Shown piece by piece: positions 16,887 through 26,716 of a stretch of DNA of 64,000 nt. The stretch is taken from the NCBI GenBank assembly GCA_020832085.1, contig JAFIFJ010000147.1, positions 1 through 64,000 of the forward strand. Direction: 5' to 3'. Within the stretch, counting starts at the first letter, position 1, and each line of letters begins with the position of its first letter. Source of the DNA: Gammaproteobacteria bacterium. GTDB lineage: Bacteria; Pseudomonadota; Gammaproteobacteria; Pseudomonadales; Azotimanducaceae. Made by a program: the position numbers and the translations under genes. The notes beneath the pieces were generated by a model. The model ran no database searches. It saw nothing but the letters and a program-made list of their open reading frames with translations, and was not told the DNA's origin.

Positions 16887-18398
16887 CTACTGCGGCGGCT
16901 GATTGAAGACCCAGCTCAGCAGGGCGTTCTGGATTTCTTCACCGGGTCCGCGATGGGCTTGTGGCGCGTTGACCATCACCACCACCGCGAAACGTCGATT
17001 GTCGGGGGTTTGCACGTAGCCCGCGATGGCGGAGACGTGATCCAGCGTGCCGGTCTTAAGGTGCATGCGACCTGCCTCAGGACCGAAGCGGAAGCGGTTG
17101 CGAACGGTGCCGTCGAGACCGGACAGCGCCAGGGAGGAGACGAATTCGGGCATGTAGGGACCGTCCCAGGCGGCCACCAGCAGCTGACCGAGCTGCCGCG
17201 CGGACAGGCGGGCGGTCCGGGACAGGCCCGAGGGGTTGTCGATGATCAGGCCGCCGGTATCGATGCCGTACTGCCGCAGCAGTTCCAGGGTTGCCGCGCG
17301 GCCCTTCTCAGGGGTCGCCGGTGGATCGAAGCGCTGGGCGCCGAGGGTCAGCTCCAGATGCCGGGTCATGACGTTGTTGCTGTACTTGTTCACCAGCCGC
17401 ACGATTTCGCCCAGGGAGCGGCTGTGGTGGACGTGGAGGAGGGTGTCGGCGTCGACTGATGCCTGCGCGTCGTCGTCGCCGTTGGCCGCGACCAGATCTT
17501 CGCGCCCTGCCGTCCAGGGCGAAGGCAGCACTCCGCTGCGCCAGCCGCCGCGGATTTCTCCCCCCGCCTGCCGCCAATACTTGTCGAACAGTCCGAAGGC
17601 GTAGGATTCCGGCTGCAGCACGCTGCGGGTCATGGCGTAGCGGCTGCAGCCTGCGGGGAAGGCGCCCTCGAGCATCACCCGATCCCGCACCGGTGGTTCC
17701 AGGACATTGAGGGCGATTCCCCGCTGATAACCGCCGCAGGCACCGGGTGCGACCCGCAGTCGATTCTGGACTTCGACGTTGGTCAGCACGGGCTCTGTGG
17801 TGACGCGGACCTGACCATCCGCCGGCTCGAACTCGAAGCGCATGGCATTGAAGTTCACCAGCAGCGGATGGGGCAGAAGGTTGTACACGCGATCCGGGCG
17901 ACCATCGAAGTCGGCAGGTGACTCCTCGGGCAGCTGGTAGTAGCTGGTGTCGAAGACCAGATCCCCGTTAATCCGAATCAGGCCGCGCTGGCGGATGGCC
18001 TGGGTGAGCTTCCAGAACTCCTCGCTGACCAGATAAGGGTCGCCATAGCCGCGCAGCAGCAGATCGCCCTCGAGCACGCCGTTGACCACCGGCCCGAGGG
18101 CGTGGACCTCGGTGCGCCAACGGAAGGCCGGGGTAAGTCCCTGCAGGGCGACGAAGGTGGTCACCAGCTTCATGGTGGACGCCGGTGTTCGGGGCGTATC
18201 CGGCAGGTGTGCCGCCAGGGGCTCGGGCCGGTTGAGTTCCTGCACCCAGAGGCTGATGTCGCCATGGTCGACCCCCAGGGCACTGGCGACCCGGGCCACC
18301 GGCGCCGGCAGCTCGGCCTTGGCCTGGGCTGCGAGCAGGGCCAGTCCCAGCAGGAGGCCGGGCAACAGGGTGTGCGGGCGGTGCCATGTGGGGATCAT
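16887..18398 (-). CDS. dacB: D-alanyl-D-alanine carboxypeptidase/endopeptidase, PBP4 (DacB) type
   Basis: A 503-residue class C penicillin-binding protein that trims or cuts peptidoglycan peptides in the periplasm. The first 29 residues are a signal peptide. The three active-site motifs are present: SxxK at Ser74-Lys77 (ASTMK), SNN in NKYSNNVM, and KTG in HLKTGTLDH. The large domain inserted between the first two motifs is typical of PBP4. The ATG at 18398 gives the signal peptide directly; the frame continues upstream to 18749, but that part overlaps msrB in another frame and is not coding. Confidence 0.92.
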   Translation of the reverse strand: MIPTWHRPHTLLPGLLLGLALLAAQAKAELPAPVARVASALGVDHGDISLWVQELNRPEPLAAHLPDTPRTPASTMKLVTTFVALQGLTPAFRWRTEVHALGPVVNGVLEGDLLLRGYGDPYLVSEEFWKLTQAIRQRGLIRINGDLVFDTSYYQLPEESPADFDGRPDRVYNLLPHPLLVNFNAMRFEFEPADGQVRVTTEPVLTNVEVQNRLRVAPGACGGYQRGIALNVLEPPVRDRVMLEGAFPAGCSRYAMTRSVLQPESYAFGLFDKYWRQAGGEIRGGWRSGVLPSPWTAGREDLVAANGDDDAQASVDADTLLHVHHSRSLGEIVRLVNKYSNNVMTRHLELTLGAQRFDPPATPEKGRAATLELLRQYGIDTGGLIIDNPSGLSRTARLSARQLGQLLVAAWDGPYMPEFVSSLALSGLDGTVRNRFRFGPEAGRMHLKTGTLDHVSAIAGYVQTPDNRRFAVVVMVNAPQAHRGPGEEIQNALLSWVFNQPPQ

Positions 18399-18441
18399 GG
18401 TGCAAGAATCTGCCAGACGCTGGCCCGGCAAGCCAGCCCGT

Positions 18442-18951
18442 TCATCCTCGCAGTGCGGGCAGGGGTTCGCCCTCGGGGATGAACAGCAACGCCAGCCCAT
18501 TGTTGCACCAGCGCTCGCGGCGAGGTGGCGGGCCGTCGTCGAAGACGTGCCCCTGATGACCGCCACAGCGAATGCAGTGGTACTCCGTGCGGCGGACGAA
18601 GAGCTTGTAATCCGCCTTGGTGCCCATGCTGTCGGCGATGGGCTGGGTGAAGCTCGGCCAGCCGGTGCCGCTGTCGTACTTGTGCGCGGACTCGAACAGG
18701 GGCAGGTGGCAGGCGGCGCAGATGTAGGTGCCATCCCGCTCTTCGTCATTCAGGGGGCTGCTTCCCGGGCGCTCGGTGGCCTCCTCGAACAGCACGGCAT
18801 AGCGATCAGCAGGCAGAATCTCCCGCCAGTCAGCCTTGGTCATCCCCAGCTTCGGTCCTTCCACGGTGCCGGGGTTGGCGGCGCTGCAGGCGTGCAGGGC
18901 CGGCAGCAGGGATGCGGCGAACATGGCCTCGAGCAGGGAACGGCGTTTCAT
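18442..18951 (-). CDS. msrB: peptide-methionine (R)-S-oxide reductase MsrB, exported lipoprotein form
   Basis: A 169-residue MsrB that reduces the R isomer of methionine sulfoxide. Zinc-site cysteines are paired at 78/81 (CAAC) and 126/129 (CIRC). The catalytic Cys149 lies in RWCNNGLALLF, and the substrate motif SGTGWPSF is intact. It begins MKRRSLLEAMF and continues to LPALHAC, combining a twin-arginine-like start with a lipobox-like Cys22, so it is probably exported. An msrB followed by dacB on the same strand suggests co-transcription (43-base gap). A periplasmic location would fit repair of oxidised envelope proteins. Confidence 0.9.
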   Translation of the reverse strand: MKRRSLLEAMFAASLLPALHACSAANPGTVEGPKLGMTKADWREILPADRYAVLFEEATERPGSSPLNDEERDGTYICAACHLPLFESAHKYDSGTGWPSFTQPIADSMGTKADYKLFVRRTEYHCIRCGGHQGHVFDDGPPPRRERWCNNGLALLFIPEGEPLPALRG

Positions 18952-19043
18952 CGGGCGAACTCCAACGAGATGACGGCGGCGCCTTCGCAGTGGGCGCCCT
19001 TCGGGCGTAGGCTATGGTCGGTAGGAATCAGGGAGAGTAAACC

Positions 19044-22000
19044 ATGTCTTCGAATGCTTCCGAGCGCCGGGAGTCCTGCTTTGCGGAACTCGACGCGGCC
19101 ATCGACCGTCATCTGCCCGGTGAGTCGGGCAGGGCGCTGTCCGCATTCGCGCGACGCTTCCACGCCCAGACGCCGATCGAGGACCTCGAAGGGCGCAACC
19201 CGGATGACTTCTACGGCGCCATAGCGGGCATCCGGAGCCTGCTGGAACGACGGGATGCCGGCAAGCCGCTGATCGAGGTGTTCAATCCCCAGCTTGATCA
19301 GCACGGGTGGCTGTCCAGCCACACCATTGCCCAGATTCATCATCCGGACATGCCCTTCATCGTCGACTCCTTCCTGATGGCGCTGTCCCGGCACGATCTG
19401 ATCCTTCATGGCATGCACAACGTGGTGCTGCGCGTGGAGCGCGGAGACGATCACAGCTTCCTGGGCATGGTGGACGAGGGCGGCCACAAGGAAGTGATCA
19501 TCCATGCTGAGATCGACCGCCTCGATCGCAGCGAGTTCCCTGGTTTCGTTGCCGACCTCGAGGCGACCCTCGCCGACGTCCGGGCCACGGTGTCGGATTT
19601 CCAGCCCATGCGGGAGCGCGTGGATCAGATGCTTCGGGAACTCGAGCAATCGCCGCCGCCAAGGCCCGCGGAGGAGATCTCTGAAGCAGTGGCGTTCCTG
19701 CGCTGGCTGCTGGACGACAATTTCTGCTTTCTGGGTGCCCGCGGCTTCGAACTGGTGGATCTCCCGGAGGGGCGGACCATGCGGCAGGTGGTCGGTTCGG
19801 AGCTGGGCATCCTGCGCAACCGATCCCGGCCGTCCCGGCCTCGGCGCATCGAGGACATGAAGCCTGCCACCCGGGAGTTCCTGCTCGAACCCCGGGTGCT
19901 GCACTTCTCCAAGAGTGGCACGCGTTCGCGGGTTCATCGGCCGGCGTATCCGGACTACATCGCGGTGAAGCACTTCGATGCGGACGGCAATGTGGTGGGG
20001 GAGTCCGGCATCCTCGGCCTCTACACCTCGGTGGTCTATCAGGAGCATCCCCAGCGTATTCCCATCCTGCGGCAGCGAGTGGCCACGGTCCTGGACTGGT
20101 CGGGCTACGATCTCACCGGATTCGACGGCAAGGTCCTCAAGCAGGTGCTGGCCACCTACCCCCGCGATGAGCTGTTTCAGACCGAGCCTGAGGATCTCTA
20201 CGAGATTGCACTGGGCATCACCCGCAACCATGAGCGCAATCAGGTTCAGGTCTTCGTCCGCCAGGACCGCTACGGGCTGTTTTTCTCCTGCCTCGTCTAC
20301 ACGCCCCGGGAAATCTACAACACTGCGCTGCGGGAGCAGATCCAGGTCGTCCTCACGGAGGAACTGCAGGCCCTGGACGCGGAGTTCACCTCCTACTTCT
20401 CCGAGTCGGTGCTGATCCGCACCCATTTCATGCTGCGGGTCGACCCCAATGTCAGCGTGGAATGGGACGCCCAGCGCATCGAGCAGCGCATTCGCGCTCT
20501 GGCGCGCAACTGGGACGACGGGCTGCGCGATGCCCTGATCCAGGAGCACGGCGAAAGCGGTGCCCGCAGCCTGCTGATCCGCTACGGCAGATCCTTTCCG
20601 AGCGCGTATCGGGAAGCCTTCGACGCCCGTATGGCGGTCTATGACATCGGTCACATGGAAAAGCTGCGGGAATCGGGCGATCTGGTCATGCGTCTGTACC
20701 GGCGCCTGGAGGACCGGCCGGAGCAGCTGCGCCTGAAGGTGTTCTACTGCGGTCCCTTCCTGCCTTTGTCCGATACGCTGCCCCTGCTCGAAAACCTCGG
20801 CGTGCGGGTACAGGAGCAGTATCCCTATGCCATCGACCGCAATGACGGTCGTGACGAGCCCCGGCCCGTCACCATCTACGACTTCGCCCTGCGGGTGGAG
20901 CAGGAACTCGATCTGAGCCAGGTGGGTGACCTGTTCGAGGAGACCTTCGTCCGCACTTGGCGCGGGGACAACGACAACGATCGCCTGAACCGGCTGGTGC
21001 TGGCGGCGGGAGTACCCTGGCGGGATGTGGTGATGCTGCGGGCCTATGGCCGCTACATGAAGCAGATCCAGTTTCCGTTCAGCCAGGACTTCATCGCCGA
21101 CACCCTGGTCCGCCACGCCCACCTGACCACGCTGCTGGTGGACTATTTCTATGCGCTGCACGACCCGGATCGCGACAGCTACACCGAAGCCCTGCGTGGT
21201 GAGATCCTGGAGGCCCTCGACGCCATCCCCTCGCTGACCGAGGACCGGGTTCTCAGACGCTACCTGGACCTCGTGGATGCCACGTTGCGCACCAATTTCT
21301 TCCAGGTCGATGCCGAGGGTCATCCCAAACGCCAGCTCAGCTTCAAGCTGCGCTCCGCCAGTATCGCCGATGTCCCGAAACCCCAGCTGCCATTCGAGAT
21401 CTACGTGTTCGCGCCGGAGATGGAAGGCGTGCATCTGCGCTCCGGACCCATTGCCCGCGGCGGCCTGCGCTGGTCGGACCGGCAGGAGGACTACCGCACC
21501 GAGGTGCTCGGTCTGGTCAAGGCCCAGCAGGTGAAGAATGCGGTCATCGTGCCGGAGGGTGCCAAGGGCGGCTTCGTGATTCGCCAATCGACTGCGGGCC
21601 TGGACCGGGATGGCCTGCAGCAGTTGGGCCGGGCCTGCTACAGCAGCTTCATCCGCGGGCTGCTGGACATTACAGACAATCGGGTCGAGGGGCGCATCAC
21701 GCCGCCGCCGCGGGTGCGCCGACACGATGGTGACGATCCCTATCTGGTGGTGGCGGCAGACAAGGGCACCGCCACCTTCTCCGACCTGGCCAATGCCATT
21801 GCGGCCGAATACGACTTCTGGCTTGGCGACGCCTTCGCCTCGGGTGGCAGCCAGGGCTACGACCACAAGAAGATGGGGATCACCGCTCGCGGTGCCTGGG
21901 TGTCGGTGCAGCGACACTTCATGGAGCGGGACATCGATGTGCAGCGGGACCCGGTGACGGTGCTCGGCATCGGCGACATGTCCGGTGACGTCTTCGGCAA

Positions 22001-23840
22001 CGGCATGCTGCTCTCGGAGAGCATCCTGCTGGTGGCTGCTTTCAATCACCAGCATATCTTCATCGATCCGGAACCCGATGCGGCGGCGTCTGTGCTGGAG
22101 CGCCAACGGCTGTTTGCGCTGCCGCGGTCGAGCTGGTCGGACTATGACACCCGCCTCATCTCGGAGGGCGGCGGTGTTTTCTCCCGGCAGCAGAAGTCCA
22201 TCGTCATCACGCCGGCCATGCGGCAGCGCTTCGGCATCGAGCGGGAGCGGATGGCGCCGGACGAACTGATCCAGGCGCTGCTGCGCTCACCGGTCGATCT
22301 GATCTGGAATGGCGGCATCGGCACCTATGTCAAGGCGACCACCGAAACCCATGGTGATGTGGGCGACAAGGCCAACGACGGCCTGCGCATCAACGGCTGT
22401 GAGCTGACCTGCAAGGTGATCGGTGAGGGCGGCAACCTCGGACTCACCCAGCTGGCCCGGGTGGAGGCCGCCCTCGCCGGCGTGAGCCTGAACACTGATT
22501 TCATAGACAATGCCGGCGGTGTGGACTGCTCGGACCACGAGGTCAACATCAAGATTCTGCTGGCGGAAGTGCTCGCGGCGGGGGATCTGACCCGGAAGCA
22601 GCGCAACCAGTTTCTCGAGCAGATGACCGACGAGGTGGCCGGGCTGGTGCTGTCCAACAACGCCCGTCAGACCCAGGCGCTGTCCATTGCCGAGCGGCAT
22701 TGCGGTGACCGGCTCAGCGAGTATCTGCGTTTCCTGCACCGGATGGAGCGCGAACAGGATCTCGATCGGGAGCAGGAACACCTGCCCGCCGACACGGTGC
22801 TCGCCGACCGCCTGCGTTCGGGCCACAGCCTGACACGGCCGGAACTGTCAGTCCTGCTGGCCTACTCGCGCATGTTCGTCAAGGAGCGTCTGGTGAACTC
22901 GGACATCGCCAGCGATCCTGAGGTGGCGCGCTTTGTGGAACACGAGTTTCCTGCGAGCTTCAACGCCCGGTTCAGGGAGCAGCTTCCCGGCCACTACCTC
23001 TACCCCCACATCGTCGCCACTCAGGTGGCCAATGATCTGGTGAATCACTTCGGCATCACCTGCGTGACGCATCTGCAGGAGTACATTGGTGGCGATACCG
23101 CCGAGGTCGTGCGGGCGCTGCTCATCGTGCGCGGGGTGTTCGGCATCGGCGAGCTGTTCGAGCGCCTGGAGGGCCTGCGCGGGCAGATTCCCATGACGCT
23201 GCAGCTCGATCTCATGGTCGAACTGCTGCGTTTGGGCCGCCGCGGCGGCCGCTGGTTCCTGCGCCACCGTCGCGGTCGTCTGGTGGTGGGGGAGCAGGTG
23301 GCCTTCTACGGTCCCCGCATCATCGAGCTGCAGCAGGCGCGCAGCGAGCTTCCCGGTACGGCCATCCGCCCGGATGAAATTGCCCAGGTGCAGCGCCTGC
23401 TCGAAGCAGGCGTGCCCGAGGATCTGGCGGAGATCACGGCTCACGCCACCCAGGCGGTGGAGGACCTGTCGATCATCGACGCCGCCGAACGTAGCGGCCA
23501 TGGGGTGGCGACCACCGCCGGGTTGTATGCCGAACTGGCTGCACGCCTGGACCAGCCCGCAGTGTCATCGGCGCTGATGCGGATCCAGCCCCAGAACCTG
23601 TGGCAGGCCATGGAACGGGACGCCCTGCTTGATGACCTGGTGACCCATACCTGCACGCTGACCAGTCATGTTCTGGCCGACCCGCACGGCGCCATGGGCG
23701 ATGTCTGGCTCGATGCCCATCCGGTCTTCGAGCAGAGCTGGCAGGCCATCGTCGCTGAGCTGCTGCGGGACAACCCGTCCGACTTCTCCATGTTCAACAT
23801 GGCGGTGCGCAAGCTCGGCGACCTGCTGCGAAGTCTGTAA
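19044..23840 (+). CDS. gdhB: NAD-specific glutamate dehydrogenase, large (about 180 kDa) class
   Basis: A 1,598-residue enzyme that oxidatively deaminates glutamate to 2-oxoglutarate with NAD. The N-terminal HHPDMPFIVDSFLMAL and the central LRSGPIARGGLRWSDR and VPEGAKGGFV are diagnostic of the large bacterial NAD-GDH family. The nucleotide-binding region contains VLGIGDMSGDVFGNGML, and the C-terminal part has LTRPELSVLLAYSR. The N- and C-terminal extensions surrounding the catalytic core normally carry allosteric regulation. It stands alone with 92 bases to the divergent msrB. A long open frame antisense to it is a codon-bias shadow. Confidence 0.96.
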   Translation: MSSNASERRESCFAELDAAIDRHLPGESGRALSAFARRFHAQTPIEDLEGRNPDDFYGAIAGIRSLLERRDAGKPLIEVFNPQLDQHGWLSSHTIAQIHHPDMPFIVDSFLMALSRHDLILHGMHNVVLRVERGDDHSFLGMVDEGGHKEVIIHAEIDRLDRSEFPGFVADLEATLADVRATVSDFQPMRERVDQMLRELEQSPPPRPAEEISEAVAFLRWLLDDNFCFLGARGFELVDLPEGRTMRQVVGSELGILRNRSRPSRPRRIEDMKPATREFLLEPRVLHFSKSGTRSRVHRPAYPDYIAVKHFDADGNVVGESGILGLYTSVVYQEHPQRIPILRQRVATVLDWSGYDLTGFDGKVLKQVLATYPRDELFQTEPEDLYEIALGITRNHERNQVQVFVRQDRYGLFFSCLVYTPREIYNTALREQIQVVLTEELQALDAEFTSYFSESVLIRTHFMLRVDPNVSVEWDAQRIEQRIRALARNWDDGLRDALIQEHGESGARSLLIRYGRSFPSAYREAFDARMAVYDIGHMEKLRESGDLVMRLYRRLEDRPEQLRLKVFYCGPFLPLSDTLPLLENLGVRVQEQYPYAIDRNDGRDEPRPVTIYDFALRVEQELDLSQVGDLFEETFVRTWRGDNDNDRLNRLVLAAGVPWRDVVMLRAYGRYMKQIQFPFSQDFIADTLVRHAHLTTLLVDYFYALHDPDRDSYTEALRGEILEALDAIPSLTEDRVLRRYLDLVDATLRTNFFQVDAEGHPKRQLSFKLRSASIADVPKPQLPFEIYVFAPEMEGVHLRSGPIARGGLRWSDRQEDYRTEVLGLVKAQQVKNAVIVPEGAKGGFVIRQSTAGLDRDGLQQLGRACYSSFIRGLLDITDNRVEGRITPPPRVRRHDGDDPYLVVAADKGTATFSDLANAIAAEYDFWLGDAFASGGSQGYDHKKMGITARGAWVSVQRHFMERDIDVQRDPVTVLGIGDMSGDVFGNGMLLSESILLVAAFNHQHIFIDPEPDAAASVLERQRLFALPRSSWSDYDTRLISEGGGVFSRQQKSIVITPAMRQRFGIERERMAPDELIQALLRSPVDLIWNGGIGTYVKATTETHGDVGDKANDGLRINGCELTCKVIGEGGNLGLTQLARVEAALAGVSLNTDFIDNAGGVDCSDHEVNIKILLAEVLAAGDLTRKQRNQFLEQMTDEVAGLVLSNNARQTQALSIAERHCGDRLSEYLRFLHRMEREQDLDREQEHLPADTVLADRLRSGHSLTRPELSVLLAYSRMFVKERLVNSDIASDPEVARFVEHEFPASFNARFREQLPGHYLYPHIVATQVANDLVNHFGITCVTHLQEYIGGDTAEVVRALLIVRGVFGIGELFERLEGLRGQIPMTLQLDLMVELLRLGRRGGRWFLRHRRGRLVVGEQVAFYGPRIIELQQARSELPGTAIRPDEIAQVQRLLEAGVPEDLAEITAHATQAVEDLSIIDAAERSGHGVATTAGLYAELAARLDQPAVSSALMRIQPQNLWQAMERDALLDDLVTHTCTLTSHVLADPHGAMGDVWLDAHPVFEQSWQAIVAELLRDNPSDFSMFNMAVRKLGDLLRSL

Positions 23841-23879
23841 CGCAGTGCTGTCCCGTGCTGCAGCGTCAACGCAGCAGGG

Positions 23880-24968
23880 TCAGCTCGCACCGCTGCCGGT
23901 GGTGTCGCGAATGATGTCGTGAACAAGCTTCAGCTTGTCGATGGCGGGTTGAGCCAGGGCGAAGGGATAGGCGTCTTCCTGACCCACACTGCGATTGAGG
24001 CTGTTGAGGGCCTGGGTGAGCGGAATCCAGGCCTCGATGAGGGCATCGAAGTCCGATTCCCGATAGGGATTGCGGGGCGGCCGGAAGCTCAGCTCGGAAG
24101 CCTCCTCCACCTTGGGCTGAGCGCGCATCCCGAACTGCCATGCCGTTTCCAGGGTATCGACGATGTGCAGGTAGTGGGCCCAGGTCTCTGCCCAGTCCTC
24201 CCAGGGATGGCTGCTCGCATAGTGACTGACGAAATGCTCGCTCCACCCCGTGGAAGCATCGGACTCGTAGTGCCGCTGCAGTGCCTCCGAGTAGTCGAGG
24301 CGGTCGTCGCCGAAGCAGGCGCGAACCGGCTCCAGCCAGCTGCTGTCCCGGACCAGTCGGTCCCAGTAGTAGTGGCCGGATTCGTGCCGGAAGTGGCCCA
24401 GAATGGTCCGGTAGGGTTCGGCCATCTGCTGCCGCATGCGCTCGCGGACGGCATGGTCGGCCTCGGCCACGTTGAGCGTAATGAGGCCGTCGGCATGGCC
24501 CGTGATGACACCGGGTCCTTCCCGGAACTCGGGTTCGGCGTCGGCCAGGAAGTCGAAACCGAGTCCGTGCTCCGGGTCCTCGATCTTGTTGGCAGTGGGC
24601 AGCCCGAAGCGCAGCATGCTGTAGACCAGACGACGCTTCTCGGCCTCCAGGCGTCGCCACAGGGTCAGGTTGTTGTCCGCCGTAAGATCCGGAATGGTGT
24701 GGTTGAGGCGGCAGGCCCGGCACAGGGGCTCTGCATCTTCCGCCGGAACCGTCCAGTTGCAGGCGTCGTGTTCCACCTTGTTGGCGCAGAGTCGATAGGT
24801 TGGGCCGTCTGTCGTGCCGAGAACCCGGAAGGTCCCGTCGCCGGCAGCGTCCAGCGTGGCCAGGTCGAGCCTGTCGGGCAGGAAGCCCAGTCCGGCTGCG
24901 CAGCGTGGGCAGACGGCATTGTCGAAGAACAGGGTCTGTTCGCAACCGGAGCAGGTCCAGATTTGCAT
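23880..24968 (-). CDS. zinc-ribbon putative zinc-binding metallopeptidase
   Basis: A 362-residue protein. A zinc ribbon opens it (Cys6, Cys9, Cys20, Cys23), followed by further Cys pairs around residues 60-88. The motif FRHESGHYYWDRLV gives an HExxH zinc site at His195-Glu196-His199. Downstream, WEDWAETWAHYLH supplies likely additional ligands. This layout matches the putative zinc-binding metallopeptidase family (Peptidase_Mx). No signal peptide is seen, so it is probably cytoplasmic. Substrate unknown; it is convergent with the glutamate dehydrogenase gene. Confidence 0.8.
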   Translation of the reverse strand: MQIWTCSGCEQTLFFDNAVCPRCAAGLGFLPDRLDLATLDAAGDGTFRVLGTTDGPTYRLCANKVEHDACNWTVPAEDAEPLCRACRLNHTIPDLTADNNLTLWRRLEAEKRRLVYSMLRFGLPTANKIEDPEHGLGFDFLADAEPEFREGPGVITGHADGLITLNVAEADHAVRERMRQQMAEPYRTILGHFRHESGHYYWDRLVRDSSWLEPVRACFGDDRLDYSEALQRHYESDASTGWSEHFVSHYASSHPWEDWAETWAHYLHIVDTLETAWQFGMRAQPKVEEASELSFRPPRNPYRESDFDALIEAWIPLTQALNSLNRSVGQEDAYPFALAQPAIDKLKLVHDIIRDTTGSGAS

Positions 24969-25214
24969 GGCGGGGCCTCGGGCAGATCATGGCGAAGCAG
25001 GTGTCCACAGCAGGGTAGACACAGTCTGCGCCCACAGCTCGCGCTGCTCCATTGAGCACCCGCTTCAGAGCCTCCCTAGGATGCGGCACAGCGGCCCTGA
25101 GGCCAAGTCTCGCTGTCGATGGCTCTGCCCTTGGTTGAGGGCGGAAGGATGATGCGTTCTGCGGAAGGGAGTGCTTCAATACCGGCCTCTTGAAGCTGCC
25201 GGGAATGCACTGTG

Positions 25215-26618
25215 ATGACTGCCTACAAGATGTTGATCAATGGCGAAATGGTCGCTGGCGACCAGACCATGGACGTGATCAATCCGGCTACCGAAGGGGT
25301 GCTCGCCACCTGCCCGAGGGCCTCGGAGAATCAGCTCAATGCGGCGGTCGCCGCTGCCAAGGCAGCCTTTCCGTCCTGGAGCGCCACGACGATCGAGGAA
25401 CGCAAGCGGGTGGTCAACGCCATTGCCGACGTCATCGAAGCCAACGCTGCCGAGTTGGCACAGATTCTGACCCAGGAGCAGGGCAAGCCCCTGGCAGACG
25501 CGACCGGTGAGGTCTACGGCATGGCGGCGTTCTGTCGCTACTTCACCAGCCTCGATCTGCCGGTCAAGGTGCTCGAGGACTCCGCCGGCAAGCGTGTGGA
25601 AGCCCACCGCAAACCCCTCGGTGTGGTGGCCGCCATCGTACCCTGGAACTTCCCGCTGATCCTGATGGCCTTCAAACTGCCGCCGGCACTCATCGCCGGC
25701 AACACCCTGGTGGTAAAGCCTGCGGCCACTACGCCCCTGTCCACCCTTCGGCTGGGCGAACTCATCCGTGACGTGGCGCCGCCCGGGGTGGTGAACTTCA
25801 TCAGCGATGCCAACGACCTCGGTGCTGCGATCACGGCCCACCCGGACGTGCGCAAGGTCTCCTTCACGGGTTCCACGGCCACCGGCAGCAAGGTCATGGC
25901 CGGTGCTGCCGGTCTGCTCAAGCGCATCACCCTGGAACTCGGTGGCAACGACGCCGGCATCGTCCTCGACGACGTGGACCCCAAAGAGGTGGCCCCGAAG
26001 CTGTTCCAGAGCGCCTTCCAGAACAGTGGTCAGGTCTGCATCGCCATGAAGCGGCTCTACGTCCACGAATCCATCTACGATGAGGTGTGTGATGAACTCA
26101 CCACGCTGGCCAATGACACCGTGATCGGAGATGGGCTGGAGCAGGGCACCCGGCTCGGTCCGCTGCAGAACCGGATGCAGTATGAGCGGGTCAAGGAACT
26201 CATCGAGGACGCTGCCAGGCACGGTCGCATCATTGCCGGCGGTGAAGTGCCCGATCGGCCAGGTTACTTCATTCGCCCCACCATCGTCCGGGACATCACC
26301 GACGGCACCCGGCTGGTGGACGAAGAGCAGTTCGGGCCGGTGCTGCCGGTGATCAGCTACAGCGATTTCGAAGATGTGGTGAAGCGGGCCAATAACTCAC
26401 CCTACGGCCTCGGCGGCTCGGTGTGGGCCAAGGATCTCGACCGGGCCTACGCCCTGGCCGAGAAGATGGATGCGGGAACGGTGTGGATCAATCAGCATGC
26501 CGACATGAGTCCGGCCATTCCCTTCGGCGGCGCCAAGCAATCGGGTCTCGGCGTGGAACTCGGTGAAGAAGGGTTGGCCGAGTTCACCCAGCTGAAGATC
26601 ATCAACATGGCGCGTTAG
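25215..26618 (+). CDS. NAD(P)-dependent aldehyde dehydrogenase
   Basis: A 467-residue ALDH superfamily enzyme oxidising an aldehyde to the acid. It contains PWNFPLIL, the nucleotide loop FTGSTATGSKVM, the general base Glu241 in LELGGND, and the catalytic Cys275 in SGQVCIA. Substrate cannot be read from sequence. Start is the ATG at 25215; an immediately preceding GTG at 25212 is possible. It is monocistronic, followed by a REP-like element and then the convergent flavin monooxygenase. Confidence 0.9.
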   Translation: MTAYKMLINGEMVAGDQTMDVINPATEGVLATCPRASENQLNAAVAAAKAAFPSWSATTIEERKRVVNAIADVIEANAAELAQILTQEQGKPLADATGEVYGMAAFCRYFTSLDLPVKVLEDSAGKRVEAHRKPLGVVAAIVPWNFPLILMAFKLPPALIAGNTLVVKPAATTPLSTLRLGELIRDVAPPGVVNFISDANDLGAAITAHPDVRKVSFTGSTATGSKVMAGAAGLLKRITLELGGNDAGIVLDDVDPKEVAPKLFQSAFQNSGQVCIAMKRLYVHESIYDEVCDELTTLANDTVIGDGLEQGTRLGPLQNRMQYERVKELIEDAARHGRIIAGGEVPDRPGYFIRPTIVRDITDGTRLVDEEQFGPVLPVISYSDFEDVVKRANNSPYGLGGSVWAKDLDRAYALAEKMDAGTVWINQHADMSPAIPFGGAKQSGLGVELGEEGLAEFTQLKIINMAR

Positions 26619-26622
26619 CGCC

Positions 26623-26690
26623 CTGTGGGAGCACGCCCTGCGCGCGATGCCTGATCCTGTGCAAGGACCATGATCGCCCGCAGGGCGGCC
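26623..26690. repeat. REP-like inverted pair
   Basis: CTGTGGGAGC-ACGCCCTGCGCGCGATG on the plus strand is mirrored by GGCCGCCCTGCGGGCGATCA on the minus strand, separated by about 20 bases. Head, GC-rich hairpin and GCGAT tail match the REP family seen at 41401-41531. It lies between convergent genes and may also serve as a transcription end. Confidence 0.6.
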
Positions 26691-26716
26691 TTCCGCGGCC
26701 GTGGCTCGCATCGGAT

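Noticed and set aside
18399-18749. N-terminal extension of the DacB frame
   Set aside because: It overlaps msrB in another frame, has no homology, and would precede the signal peptide.
18948-22106. Very long open frame (over 1,000 codons) antisense to the glutamate dehydrogenase
   Set aside because: The plus-strand frame is an unmistakable NAD-GDH. The antisense frame has no domain and arises from high-GC codon bias.
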